Source of the DNA: Hydra vulgaris
Lineage: Eukaryota; Cnidaria; Hydrozoa; Anthoathecata; Hydridae
Assembly (NCBI RefSeq): GCF_038396675.1
Contig: NC_088921.1
Location: 31,905,001-31,969,000 of the forward strand
Direction: 5' to 3'
DNA: 64,000 nucleotides
Shown: one piece after another, positions 13,340 to 24,889 of the stretch
How the letters are laid out: every line of letters begins with the position of its first letter
Position numbering within the stretch: the first letter of the stretch is position 1
The notes under the pieces: model-generated
What the model saw: the letters and a program-made list of their open reading frames with translations, nothing else
Database searches by the model: none
What the model was told of the DNA's origin: nothing
Position numbers and translations under genes: made by a program

Positions 13340-15236
13340 ATTTAAACATCTTTAAACAGATCCTTGAGAAACTCTACATGTAATATCATGTAATAGCGCA
13401 TCAATTAAACAAGGAATTTTTTTAGAGCAAATAAAAATTGCTAAAGTGACACCTATTTATAAAGAGGGCGATCAATCTAAAATAACAAACTATCACCCCA
13501 TCTCTGTGCTTTCTATCTTTTCGAAAGTTTTAGAAAGAATTATGCGTAACAGAGTATACAAACATCTTGACAAAAATAACTTACTATACGCTAATCAGTT
13601 TGGTTTTAAAAAGGACAACTCAACGGAGCATGCCATCATCCGATTTGTAAATGAAATCTCAAAATCTTTTGAACAATCAAAATATACTTTAGGTATTTTG
13701 GTTGACCTAGCGAAAGCCTTCGATACGGTCAACCATCACATTTTACTTGAAAAGCTGAAATACTATGGAATAAATAAACAAGTGTTAAGGTGGTTCAAAA
13801 GTTACTTATCGAATAGAAAACAATTTGTTATTGGTAATGACAGCTATCAAAACAATTGTCTAAATATGACATGCGGGGTTCCACAAGGTTCAATCCTTGG
13901 ACCACTCCTTTTTTTAACCTATATAAACGATCTAAATAAAGCAACTAACCTGATGAGCATCATGTTCGCAAATGATACTAATTTATTTGTCTCTAAGAGT
14001 GATATTAACGAACTTTTTGCTACAGCAAATAAAAAACTTGAACATTTGTCCCACTGGTTCAAATGTAATAAACTAACACTAAACACCGAAAAAACTAATT
14101 GGCACTTTTTCATTCGCTTAAGAAAAAAAATTTCTTACCCTCAAACTTGCCTCAAATCTTTATTGACAATATTAAAATTAAAAGAGATTCCGTCACCAAA
14201 TTAATAGGTGTTTATCTCGATGAGAAAATTACTTGTAATCAACACATTAATTATATATGCTCTAAAGTCTCTAAAAACATTGGAGTTTTATACAAAGCTC
14301 GAAGTTATCTCAATAAGATAAATTTAAGACAACTCTATTTCTCATTTATTCATTGTTACTTAAACTATGCAAATATTGCCTGGGGAAGTAATGAAAAAAG
14401 TAAACTACAACGTCTTTAACGCTGTCAGAAACGGGCAATTCGCATAATTAACTTTGCTGATCGTTTTTCTCATTGTAAACCTTACTTTATTGAAATGAGA
14501 ATTTTAAATATATATGAACTCAACGTTTTAAAAATTTTATGTTTTGTTTATATGTGGAAAAACAATCTATCTCCTCCAGTCTTTAAAGATCTCCTCAATT
14601 TAAAACCAACCAACAAATACGAACTTAGAAATATAAATTTTGTAAAAAAACCTTTTTGTCACACAAATTTTAATCAATTCTGTCTTGCCGATCGTGCACC
14701 ACACCTGTGGAATAAACTTGTTTTGCCAAATTTTGTTTTTGATCTAACTAATTCTCTTCATGTTTTTAAAAACAAAGCAAAAAATTTTATTCTTTCTCAA
14801 GATAACATTTTACAATAATACTAATCACTTGAAAAAATTTAATTTCTTGTTATTTTAACTTAACTTGTGAACTTTTTTTTTTTTTTTTCTCACGTTTTGT
14901 ATTTTATATTGTTTACAATATTTTGCTAGTTTTTATTATTTACAGTTTAACTCGTGTAAAAGATTAATAAATATGTATTTTTCATAACACCTTGCACTTC
15001 ACAATTATTGTAAATAAAAAATATTAAAAAAGATGTAAAAAACTATATATTTTATTATATTTTATAAGGTCCCGATGACAAGATCCTTGTGATCTTCTTT
15101 CGGAAACTTAGTTTATATTGTTAGTCTGCTATATTTATATATTTTTAAAAGTATTTTAATAGTTTATTTTATTGTATAACTACTGACTTTTTAAACTGAA
15201 ATAATAAAAACAACAAAAAAAATAAAAAATTTAACA
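13340..15236 (+). pseudogene. CR1/L2-like LINE, reverse transcriptase to 3' end
   Basis: The 5'-truncated ORF2 of a non-LTR retrotransposon begins in the RT palm. Motif A region: VDLAKAFDTVNH. Motif B: GVPQGSILGPLLF. The catalytic YADD-type box reads FANDTNL, so an essential aspartate is asparagine. The frame breaks near 14100 and again at 14417. The C-terminal part (LYFSFIHCYLNYANIAWGS; DRAPHLWNKL) runs to a stop at 14816. A 3' UTR of about 400 bp follows, with a small stem-loop near 15070-15105 and an A-rich end at 15203-15236. The endonuclease and ORF1 are absent. A dead, 5'-truncated copy, the usual outcome of target-primed reverse transcription. Confidence 0.85.
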
Positions 15237-17393
15237 AATTTGATGAAAGTGTTTCATCGGAGTGAACAAATTATTTACGATTAGTTAAATAACTTTTAAA
15301 CCATTTTAAAACATTACCTGTTATACCATAATATTTTAATTTTTTAGCAAGAATTTTATGATCAATTTTATCAAACGCTTTCGCTTAATCGATAAATATA
15401 TCCAATGTGAATTTAAATTTTTCAAATGAGTCTTAAATACTTCTAGTAAGCTATATAATAGCATATTCTGTTGAACTATTTTTTTTGAAACCATATTACA
15501 TGTATTATAATAATTTGTTTGCTAAAAGGTGGTTGTATATTCTAATGTACAAAATTCTATCTAAAATATTAGAAATAACAGAGAGGGTGGAATTTGAACG
15601 ATAGTGTTTTACATTAGCTTTTTCTCCTTCTTTAAATATAGGAACAATTTTTGCTATATTTAAATCAGGAAAAACTCCCTGATTAATAGAGCATTTAAAA
15701 ATTTGGAAAAGTATGTCTTTAAAAAGGTCTTATAAACACAGCTTATAATAATATTCAGATTGACATCATCAGGAAAACTGCTTTATTTGGTTTTAACAAT
15801 TTAAAAGCAATTCCAAACTTTTCAAAAGACGAATCAAAAAATGTAGATACGAGTTTAAAGGGTCATATGTTTCCTTTATTAATTTTTTAGGGTTTAGAAT
15901 TTTTTCGGCTAGGTTTGGTCCTACAAATACAAAATATTTATTAAATTTGGAAGCAATTGTTTTTTGATCAAGAAAAAGATTACCATCTACTTTAATAGCT
16001 GAGGGCAAAGATTGTGACATTTTCTTAGTGTTACCAGTATATTCGTTTATTAGCTGCCAAGTATGATTTGAGTTTAATTTGTATTTTTCAAGTAAATCAG
16101 CGTAGTATTTTTTTTTTGAATTTTTTCTTATGTGTTCAAATAATGTTACGTAATTTTTATAAATGTTCTTACTCTCAGTTGTGTTTGATTTTAAATATTT
16201 AATATAAAGTTTTTTTTAATTTTAGAAGATCTTAGAATACCCGCAGTAATCCATGGCGATTTAATTTTTTTATGTTTGTAACTTACTTTTACTTTGGGGA
16301 AACCGATGTCATAAAATTCGCAAAAAATTTAAAAAAAGATTTGTATATTAAATTAATGTCTTCAGAAAAGTTAAGAATGTCCCAATTAATGAAAGATAGT
16401 TAATATTTAAAAGATTCTAGGTTTTTATTATGAAAAATCGTATTTTAAAAGATTTTTTTTCATTATATAAAATTTTCGCATAAATATCTATTAAAAAGAA
16501 AATAGGGAATTAATTAAATATGTCACTTTTAATAAAATATCGTTGGTTAAAATGCTATCAATTAAGGAAGTTGTTGTTTGAGTAATTCTATTTGGTTTAT
16601 TTATTAGAGGAACTGCTCCAACCAATGACAATGCTCCATTTTCAAATAGGCTATTATAAAACTCGTTTATGTCTTTTTTGACGTGGTACTCAAAGCTATT
16701 TAAATTCAGATCACCTGATATGTAAAGTAATTTCTTTTCGTGGTTGCTTTTATTTATAATATCATCACGTTAAAATATACTAAGAGTTCTAATTTCGCCA
16801 GTAGGTGGGCGATAACAACAGCTAATCGCAATGTTTTTTAGTTTCATTGATCAATATTTCAATCATTAAAACCTCTTTATTGACGTCAGAAATACTCATG
16901 TCATGCCTAATAAAATACCGCAGGTTTTCTTTTACATAAATAACTAAACTACCGCCGCGTTTATTAGTTTTCCGCTATAATGAAATCAAATTATAGCCCG
17001 GTATTATAAATTTATCTAAATTTGAGTCATCAGAACTACACCAAGTTTCAGTTAGGCATATTACTCTAAAAATACTTAGATTTTCCTCAAAGCTATTGCG
17101 AAGCTTTTCAAGATTTTTTTTGAACTTCTTATATTTATATGAATTGCATTAAATTTATCATGCTTAAGAAATTCTTTTAGTTCATAATTATAAAAATAGG
17201 TGCAGTTGTTTTGTAAAGCATCTGTTTCACTAAAATAACTTTGATCCTGATCAATAACAGACCTGATAACTCTTTGTCAAGTATAAAATCGTGAGTTGAA
17301 AAATATCAAAATTTTTTGAGAGATTTGAATTCATTTTAGTATTTGAAAATTTGAAAACAATAATAATTAAGAAAATAATAAAGATAAAATAAT

Positions 17394-17501
17394 CCCAGTG
17401 GGCACGGTACGTTTTTAAAACGTTTTTTAGACGTTTTTATAAGGTTTAAACCTAATAAAAACGTCTAAAGAACGTTTTAAAAACGTACTGTGCCCACTGG
17501 G
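17394..17501. mobile_element. 108-bp palindromic MITE (CCCAGTGGGC ends)
   Basis: Almost perfectly self-complementary over its whole length: it starts CCCAGTGGGCACGGTACG, ends with the reverse complement, and has AGGTTTAAACCT at its centre. The internal words aacgttttt and gacgttttt recur. Inserted between ORF1 and the endonuclease of the minus-strand LINE. No convincing target duplication. Superfamily not assigned. Confidence 0.85.
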
Positions 17502-17714
17502 ATAACTCTAAGATCAAAAAATATCTTAATCGCGCGTTACAAGTTTATTATATACCACTTAAGGTTACCTTTAAATCTCAAATCTTCTTTAAATAACTAT
17601 CTTCGCAGTTCGCTGTCTTCGTTTCGTAAAATCGCTCGTTCCATAATTTTAACTGAAAATAGTTATCTAACGCAGTTTTTTTGTCTTGTAGTTTAAAAAT
17701 TTTACTATTATGGT

Positions 17715-17903
17715 CAGGGCCGTCCCGAAGAGGTCTCTTGGGTGGGAGGGGGGATCGTATGTGTTTTTTGCCAAGTAGAGACACACACACACAAAAAAGG
17801 TCCTCGATATTTGACATTCGCCAATTATACTTCAAAACTTGCCAACTGAAATGCTAAATGTGCCAAATCAAATGCATATACAACAGCTTTAAGGACGGCC
17901 CTA
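17715..17903. mobile_element. hAT-type MITE, 189 bp, with 8-bp target duplication
   Basis: Ends CAGGGCCGTCC and GGACGGCCCTA form an 11-bp inverted repeat with one mismatch at the terminal base. It is flanked by a perfect 8-bp direct repeat ATTATGGT at 17707-17714 and 17904-17911. An 8-bp duplication with C-A-G-type ends is the hAT signature. Non-coding, so mobilised by a transposase made elsewhere. Confidence 0.9.
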
Positions 17904-18299
17904 ATTATGGTTCTGTTGTACTTTTTTCCCCCATTCTGTGTGCCCGTTCAATTTAAACATTACATTTAAAACTAAGTTTTGACTTTAAAATATTTTGAAT
18001 CTTTTCCTCGCTTAACTCCCACGTTTCATTTTCGTCTTCTTTAGTTCCCGTAAACCTTAGGTTATTTCTTCTGCTCCTGTCTTTTTTTTTCCTGTCCAAT
18101 CCAGCCGGTTTGACTTTGGCTACAACGTTTGTTGTATCATTTTGGTTTGATGTTGAGTTTTGCTTTTTTTTATTTCAGAAAGTTCTTGAACAATTGATTC
18201 TTATTTCTCGCTGAGAATCTCTGCCGATTCCCTTAGTTCCCTAGTTTCTTTTTTTGGTTTTATATTTTCTTCTTAAGGAATTAATAGCTTTACTTCCAT

Positions 18300-19800
18300 T
18301 TTTTTTTTTTTAAATTTATTTATTTTGTCATTAAAAAAAGAATACAATGCCGTTTTATATAAATAAAATCTACATGACCGGGGCTAAAAAAAGACAATAT
18401 TTGCCTTATCACAACGCCCAATTATTATTTTATCAAACTTCCCTTTAAATGTTTTCAATAAAGTATTCTCATGAGTATCTAATAATTTGAGAGACAGTAA
18501 ATTTGAGAGACAGTAAATTTAGCAATTCTTAGTTGAGTTAACAAAAGTACATCCGTTCTCGTCAAAAGTTTTTGCAAAAATTTTTTTTTATTCTGTTTTG
18601 TGATTCTGTTTTTAATTTTTCAACTTTGAAATTTAAATGATAAATTTTTATAGAAGGTAGAAAAATAATAAACAAAATTCTACAATATATTCATTGATTT
18701 TATCTTATTTAAACATTAGTTTAAATAAGTGATTAGGTTGCATAAATATCCATATATATAATATAAGCTTTTAACATTTGAAAATCAAAATTTTTCAGCG
18801 ACTGAATGAAATATCATTGATATATATCAGTTAATGTTTTCTTCACCAGCTTACTGGTAAACCCAGGTTTCAACTGGTAAATCTAAACATTTTAGATTCA
18901 CTTAGAAAAAAGAAAATAAATTTTAAATATACGAAACATCATTTGGACAAAGCAAAGAAAGACCATTTCATATTAACAGTATTATTTCATATTAACAGTA
19001 TTGTTGTGTTAAAAATTTTTCTGAGAGTTATGATGACATTAGAATAGATAATTGGAATAATTTGTAGATTGAGTAATGAGCGAGGTAGTAGGTAAAATGC
19101 GAATTTTTTTGCTAACCATAGATCTATTGGTTGTTAATGATGTAATATTTTTTATTTTCCGTTTGCCGTTAAATTGTTTTTTTGCTATATATTTTATGGA
19201 CTTAGCAGAAACGTAAATTATAACTGATTTAAAATAATTTAAGTCTAATTTAAGTAAGATATATCAAATACCATTATATTTAATTTAACTTAAAAAATTT
19301 ATGAGCAAACGTTTTTAAAAATCATGATTGTAGTGGTCATTAAAATGTAATACCTTTGTTTGCAAAAAAGTATGCATTTTACTGGTTCGCAGTTCGCATT
19401 TTACCGACTACCAATTAGTGAATGTTATAAAATGTTTTCAAAAATGCGTAGCAACGTAACAATGAATGCTATAGAGTCTTTTTAAAGTACGTAACGACGT
19501 AACGATGTAACGACGGCTCTTTGAAATCATTAGGAAAAGAGATTATAGTGAGTAAACATAAAACGTTGTTTATGATTATATTAAACACACACGCACACAC
19601 TTTTTGAAGAAAAAAAATTCAAATTATGATATTCTCAAGGAGTATAAAAATTTAGAAAAGTTTAAATCAAAAGAAAATATTTTTTTAAATAACTCTTTTT
19701 TTTTTTCTTATTTCCTCTACTTTGCCAAACAAGCTTTTTTGGAAAATGTAATTCCGTAATTTAAAGATAGGAAACAAAACAGAGCCTGAAAAGCACCTAC
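18300..19800. other. Intergenic; nothing recognised
   Basis: AT-rich. Only short direct duplications are seen: atttgagagacagtaaattt near 18500 and atttcatattaacagtatt near 18968. A run of acgtaacgacgtaacgatg words lies near 19490. No coding frame or element. Confidence 0.5.
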
Positions 19801-19811
19801 TAGTTTGATTA

Positions 19812-20453
19812 GGGGAAAGGGGGCTAAATAGTACCCCCTAAGGACAAAAATTAATAAAAATAAAACTAAATGTAGGAAAAAGTTTATTTTTAGATAGAAA
19901 CAAGCCTTGATAAAACTAAAACAAATAATCATGATTTTAAGATGTAAATACTAAAATAAAGGGCACACTAATAAAAACTAAAAATAAACAAGGTGGTATT
20001 AATTACCTAAAAGAAAGTTCAAATAGTACCACTAGTGAGGCTAATAAGTACCAAAGGGTATGAAGAAAAAAAAAGCTCAGCACTAATAATAAGTATGACT
20101 AAACATAGTTTTCTACTTTAGTGTTTTAATGGGCAAAGTAAATCGGATTAAAACGTATTTATTAATAAAGAAGAATGGATGGGCTAACACCATAAAAAAA
20201 TATAAATACTTACGTAATCCACGCCTGCAAGGTACAACTAGTAGGACAGTGTAATTATTACATCAAGTAGTGTAAAAAAAGGGAAACAGACTTACCTCCT
20301 TTCTTTACCGTTCGATTCCGCCATTTTTTGGTCAGTATACATATTTCATCTGCTGGCTTGATTTATCGTGTTTCCGCCAATTTCAACGAATCAGAAAAAG
20401 AACAATGACGCTGGTACGATTTGCACAGCGGTACTAATTACCCCCCTTTCCCC
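19812..20453. mobile_element. Pogo-type MITE, 642 bp, TA target site
   Basis: Ends GGGGAAAGGGGGCTAA and, in reverse complement, GGGGAAAGGGGGGTAA; about 22 of 24 bp match. TA flanks on both sides (19810-19811 and 20454-20455) fit Tc1/mariner-pogo insertion. The word tagtacc/aagtacc recurs just inside the left end (19830, 20025, 20045). The GGGGA start resembles the intact pogo element at 35.9 kb. No coding capacity. Confidence 0.75.
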
Positions 20454-20767
20454 TAAAGGTAGCCTGATATTTCACTTAAATAGCAATAAACTAGTATTCG
20501 GAACTTATGCGCATATCGACGAATATATGCCATACCATTCAAAAGTTATGCGCATAATATGTGTTTACTTAATTTTTTATTCTTAAGTAGTTAATTACAG
20601 AAACAATATTAAGACAACGTTGTCACTCAAGAAGTAAATATATAAAAAAGAAATTACAAAGTCGCACGCTTTAAAAACAAAAAGCCGCAGCAATAAACGC
20701 GAGCTTTAAGCAAGAGGGAATTACAGTATTTGGTTGCATTAATAAATAATGCAATACTGACCCCCAC

Positions 20768-21073
20768 TTAAGTGTCCTTATTCACTAAGGGTATGTTCTT
20801 TTCATCAATGAAGGTTATTTTTAAAATGTTATTAGTATCAAGAATTTGAATAGGTTTATGCTTTTCCAATAGATATAATTTATTGATTGCCTTTTTTATG
20901 AATTGAAGTTTATTACCAGAAATACATCTAGCTGAAGCTGCACAAATCTGATTGTCATTTGATGATACTAATTTCTGCACGATACCTAGCTTCCATTCGC
21001 AACGCAACGTTTTTGGATCATCTATTATAACGATAACACCAATTTTAATCATATGACCGGAGCTTTGCGACAT
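20768..21073 (-). pseudogene. Pao DUF5641 domain (C-terminal to integrase)
   Basis: An ORF of 101 codons with KIGVIVIIDDPKTLRCEWKL, then GIVQKL and a final INKLYLLE. This is the chromodomain-like DUF5641 module that ends Pao polyproteins, expected right after integrase. A frameshift separates it from the integrase frame at about 21,080. Confidence 0.75.
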
Positions 21074-21087
21074 GAAATTCTCTTAGC

Positions 21088-21711
21088 TCAATTAAATATT
21101 CTCCATCTCTGCCAAAAGTGCTCCAGGATGGTTCTACTATGATAGTACTGTTTACCTAAGTTGAGTTCTTTATCAACAGGAATATTTGAATCCAATGATT
21201 TTAAGTTAAGTTTACGTCCAAACATAAGATGATTAGGTGTTAAAGACTCGTTACCAGGTGTTTCATTTTCAAAAGTAATTGGCCTGTTGCAAATTACAAT
21301 TACTATTTCTGAAAGAATTGTAAGCATTTCTTCATAATTTAATCTTGATGTAGTAAGTATCTTTTTCAGAGTTTGTTTTATTGTCCCAATCATTCTCTCA
21401 AAGAACCCACCCCACCACGGCGCTGCAGCCACCTTGAAACGCCAACGGATACGCTTCGAAGACAAAAAGGCTTGGGTTTCATCTGCAGAAAAATGTGTAT
21501 CATTATCGCTGACTATCTCAAAGGGTGAACCATAACCTCCAAAAAAAAGACGTAGACAACAAATATATGACTGTGCAGAACAATCAGGAACAAGACCTTG
21601 GAACCAAAGTTCATTACTTTGTAAATCACTAAATTTACTACCACGCGATATAATATCTGCTGGGTTTCCTTCACCTTCAATATGATCCCAAAACTTAACC
21701 TTGTATAACAA
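21088..21711 (-). pseudogene. Pao integrase, internally deleted
   Basis: The start contains GEGNPADIISRGSKFSDL, the link from RNase H to integrase. About 45 residues in, it jumps to CLRLFFGGYGSPFEIVSDND, the second catalytic aspartate region, and then WWGGFFERMIGTIKQTL with the catalytic glutamate. The zinc-binding HHCC part and the first catalytic aspartate are missing, so about 100-150 residues have been deleted relative to the family. The integrase cannot be functional. Confidence 0.8.
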
Positions 21712-22219
21712 ACGAATTTTTTTCTAAACGCTTTCGAATAAACAATTCATAGATCTTATTTTCATTTTTAACCCAATTCAGGCAGATTATGGAATCAGAA
21801 AATAATTTTATTTGAGTAATATTGTATACACAAGATAATTCTTTGGAAGCAACTGACATTAAATTAGTTAGTAATAACATGGCTTTTAATTCCAGCCTTG
21901 GAATTGTAATTTTACTTAAAGGAGAAACTTTAGATTTAGAAGTGACCAGACAAGTGCTGTAATTATTATCAATGCAACATCTAAAATAGATGCAACAACC
22001 ATACGCTTTAAGACTTGCATCACTAAAGCCATATAATTCAAATTTGATATGATCTGGTTTATCAAACAATTTCACATGCCACCTTGGCACACACACAAAA
22101 GGGACAGAAATTAAATCTCGAAAAATTTGATCCCACTTATTCAGAATATTACCATCTATTATAACATTCCAACCAAGTTTCAGTTTACAAATAGATTGAA
22201 ACAATATTTTACATCTCAC
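21695..22219 (-). pseudogene. Pao RNase H
   Basis: ELYGFSDASLKAYGCCIYFR holds the first catalytic aspartate of the RNase H fold. TIPRLELKAMLL holds the following glutamate, and LFSDSIICLNWVKN the next aspartate. RNase H would remove RNA from the cDNA hybrid. The frame is open for 174 codons but is broken from RT upstream and overlaps integrase in another frame. Confidence 0.8.
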
Positions 22220-22229
22220 AATAACAGGA

Positions 22230-23271
22230 TTTAAAAGTCCTAACGGGTCAAAGAAATTTGCAATAAACTTAAGAATATCTCTTTTTGTTGGTTTAGTGTT
22301 AACAGTAGGACGTAAACGAAAAAATAAAACAATCTTCTGATTTATTCCATTTCAAACCGAAAACTTTTGAAATATTGCACGAAGCAAAGTTGTCCTTTTG
22401 AATCAAATCGCACAACTCTTTTGAATTTGACTTAAACTTCCTAAGATTAAAACCACTTTCTTTTAAACACAATTGGTATTTTGATAAAAAATGAGTCTTT
22501 CAGAAACAGAATCACTACTTGTATTTAAAATCATCTACATGAAGTGATTGAATCAATTTTTTGACAAACTCAGGGTCTTTATCTAGAGAATGTTCTGTAT
22601 GAGTTAGAAGTGTTGCAGATAGTAAAAGGGCGAAGATGTTACACCAAATAAAACTCTGCATAAACGATATGTACTTAACACAGCTGAATGCAATTTAGTA
22701 TTATTTAAATCAAACAAGTCATCATACCATATAAAACGTACAAAGCTATGGTGCTTTTCAGCTAACAATATATTTAAAAATGCTTTTTTAATATCCAAAA
22801 TGAAGGCAATTCGCTTTGAACGAAAACGTAATAATACTCCAAATAAAGAATTTGTAAGAGTCCAGAAAACAAACAATCATTTAATGAGGGACCAGATACA
22901 GATGAACTTGCATCGAAGACTACACGTACTCTTGAAGTCTGCTTATCATCAGGAACAATTGGTTGATGCGGTAAATAGTGGACATCACCAACATTGCTAT
23001 CAAAATTAGACACTCGTTCAATAATGGCCTTTGTTAATTGATCCTTGGTAATTTCATTGTAAGACGTAAACAAATTTGAATATTTCATAAACTTTTTTTC
23101 CAATACCAAAAACCTACTTTTGCTTAAATTATAGTTATCACCTAACACCGGATGATCTAACTTAAATGTCAACTCAACTTCATACCTTTGGCCATCAAAC
23201 CTTATACTGTTTTGAAACTGATCACATAGAATTTCATCACTTACATTCATCTTTGTATCATCCCAAAGCAA
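22230..23271 (-). pseudogene. Pao reverse transcriptase
   Basis: Two overlapping frames (23271-22774 and 22876-22604) carry the RT N-terminus (VRVVFDASSSVSGPSLNDCL) and the first catalytic aspartate region (IAFILDIKKAFLNI; FVRFIWYDD). Further down, about 22500-22600, SLHVDDF holds the catalytic aspartate pair after another frame change. RT copies the element RNA into DNA. Frameshifts and stops between the motifs mean no full-length enzyme. Confidence 0.8.
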
Positions 23272-23289
23272 TTTAAACTCTTTTTTAAT

Positions 23290-23790
23290 TGCTAATCAGC
23301 TATTAACGAATTCAGATTCAATTTTAAAAACGTGTGTTGATAAAACAGTTGAACTATCTGTTCTATCTCTTTCAACAATCATAGGTCCGCTACTAATGTA
23401 CCCCACTTTTGATTTAATAGCTACTGGACCACTAATTCCTAAAATGACCTAATTTTTCATAAATTTCCAACAAAAATTAGCTCCAATCAATATATCAACA
23501 GATAAAGTTCCATTTTATTTGTTATCATCAGCTAACCTTTGACCTCTCAAATGACTATAGTTACTAGAAGCAATACCAATGCCCTGTCCAGTTAAAGGAG
23601 AGTAGATGTCTTTAACAAGACATTATATGACAGTGTAATAACCATAAATACTTTTAACACACAACTTAATTCTGTCTAAGACCTCTGAAATACTACCCTG
23701 TCCAAAGGTTTTGATGTTAACTTCTTTTTAGCATACCGTTTTTAATTTAAGTTTGGAACAGGCTGAAGTAGAAATATAACTGAGCTGCTA
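23290..23790 (-). pseudogene. Pao protease-to-RT linker, degraded
   Basis: Translation of the minus strand gives SVDILIGANFCWKF, GISGPVAIKSKVGY and ISSGPMIVERDRTD. This is the conserved stretch after the DUF1758 aspartic protease in Pao elements (IDxLIGxDxxW ... GPxAxxSxLGW). The protease active-site motif itself is not clear. Frame broken by several stops. Confidence 0.6.
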
Positions 23791-23859
23791 ACAATTATCA
23801 AACAAAAGTTGGCAGGTTGCATAAAGTGAATGGTCATCATTTCCAACAGTTATTAATGC

Positions 23860-24700
23860 AGTTTGCAGCAAAACAGCTTAAGTTGGAAGAAGAGAAGCAC
23901 TGGCAACTGAGGTCAAATTTCCATTTTGTTTTTCATTATCAGATCTTGCATAAGCCTCTCGCTTGTCATTATCACAAACTGAGATATGGTGAAGACAACC
24001 ACATTTAAAACATTTAAAGGGTAAAGGGCATTGATGACTAAGGTGACCTTCATAAAGACAACGAAAGCATTGCCTCTTCTCGCTAAAAACCTTCCTTCGA
24101 GCTGTAAAGTTTGTAATAACTTGAAATTGATGAGGTTTGTGATTATTATTGCGGAATATGCATGAAAGTTGAATAGCAGTAGAATTATTCTTTGTAAATG
24201 GTAAATTGTCATTATGATAACTATTTCGTTCAAAATAGGTAGGTCGCCTTTTATTTGATGCTCCCATAGAATGAAATGTACTGACTGTGAACGGTAAAGT
24301 AGAAGGTTCAAAAGAGTTGTTACTTTGTTCACGTGCTCTTAATTCAGATTTCAGCACATCGAGGACATTTCTTATTTTCCAAGTTTCGTTTTCATTTAGC
24401 TTACAACTAATAATAAGATTAAGGTCATCAGGTATTTTCTCAAGTAACACTGGGATTAACAAAGCACCATACATTAAAGAACTAATTCCAAGGTTTTCTT
24501 AACTGCAAACCTGGATTTCAATTACATCTAAAATTCTTCTTAAAGAGTTGATATTCTTTATGTTAATTACACGCTCTAGAGATAAAAGTTTTTTCATGTG
24601 AAAAGATATCAATATTTGTTTATTTGAAAAATGATCTTTCAAAATGTCTAATGCAATTATATAATTATCATTGGAAAGTGATAAGTAAATAATTTTTCAT
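23860..24700 (-). pseudogene. Pao Gag (DUF1759 plus zinc knuckles)
   Basis: The 198-codon frame 24474-23878 opens with YGALLIPVLLEKIPDDLNL, the end of the DUF1759 Gag domain. It closes with CFRCLYEGHLSHQC and CFKCGCLHHISVC, two CCHC-type knuckles that bind RNA. Upstream, another frame to about 24,700 supplies more of DUF1759 (ERVINIKNINSLRRILDVIE). Gag would form the particle that packages the RNA. Frameshifted; the N-terminus is missing. Confidence 0.75.
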
Positions 24701-24889
24701 TTGATTTTCTGTAATTAACTTTATTAGTAAATATTTCAAATTATTTTCGTAATTTTTAAACGAATTTCTATATCACAAAACTTAACAATTTAATTTATTT
24801 TTGTATTACACTTGCTCATTTATAATTTCGTCACCTTTAAACTCGCTGAGAACTGCTCCTTCCTCTAAAATGTAGTCATTTTTGCCGTT

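Larger units (their letters stand above)
15240..18270 (-). pseudogene. CR1/L2-like LINE, ORF1 to mid-RT, antisense
   Basis: Reading the minus strand from high to low coordinates: an ORF1-like segment (about 17960-18270, SRRNNLRFTGTKEDENETWE); an APE-type endonuclease (about 16550-17160, with LCLTETWCSSDDSNLDKF, KRGGSLVIYVKEN and SGDLNLNSFEYHVKKD); a linker ORF at 15793-16020 (NKYFVFVGPNLAEKIL); and RT (about 15240-15720, NIAKIVPIFKEGEKAN and KLKYYGITGNVLKWF). Many stops and frameshifts. The RT stops exactly where the plus-strand LINE ends, so one copy may have inserted into the other. Two MITEs (17394-17501 and 17715-17903) lie between ORF1 and the endonuclease. Confidence 0.8.
20580..24700 (-). 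mobile_element. BEL/Pao LTR retrotransposon, 5'-truncated
   Basis: Coding order on the minus strand is Gag (DUF1759 and CCHC knuckles), aspartic protease, RT, RNase H, integrase, DUF5641, which is diagnostic of BEL/Pao. After the last domain a purine-rich tract (taagtgggggt, about 20760-20770) could be the plus-strand primer, and 20580-20758 may be the remains of the 3' LTR. No second LTR was seen upstream of gag before the neighbouring hAT relic starts at about 24.9 kb. Multiple frameshifts and a deletion in the integrase make it inactive. Confidence 0.85.

Noticed and set aside
24287-24502. Plus-strand ORFs across the Pao region (also 22800-23009, 23817-24008, 25018-25227)
   Set aside because: Antisense shadows of Pao or hAT coding sequence.
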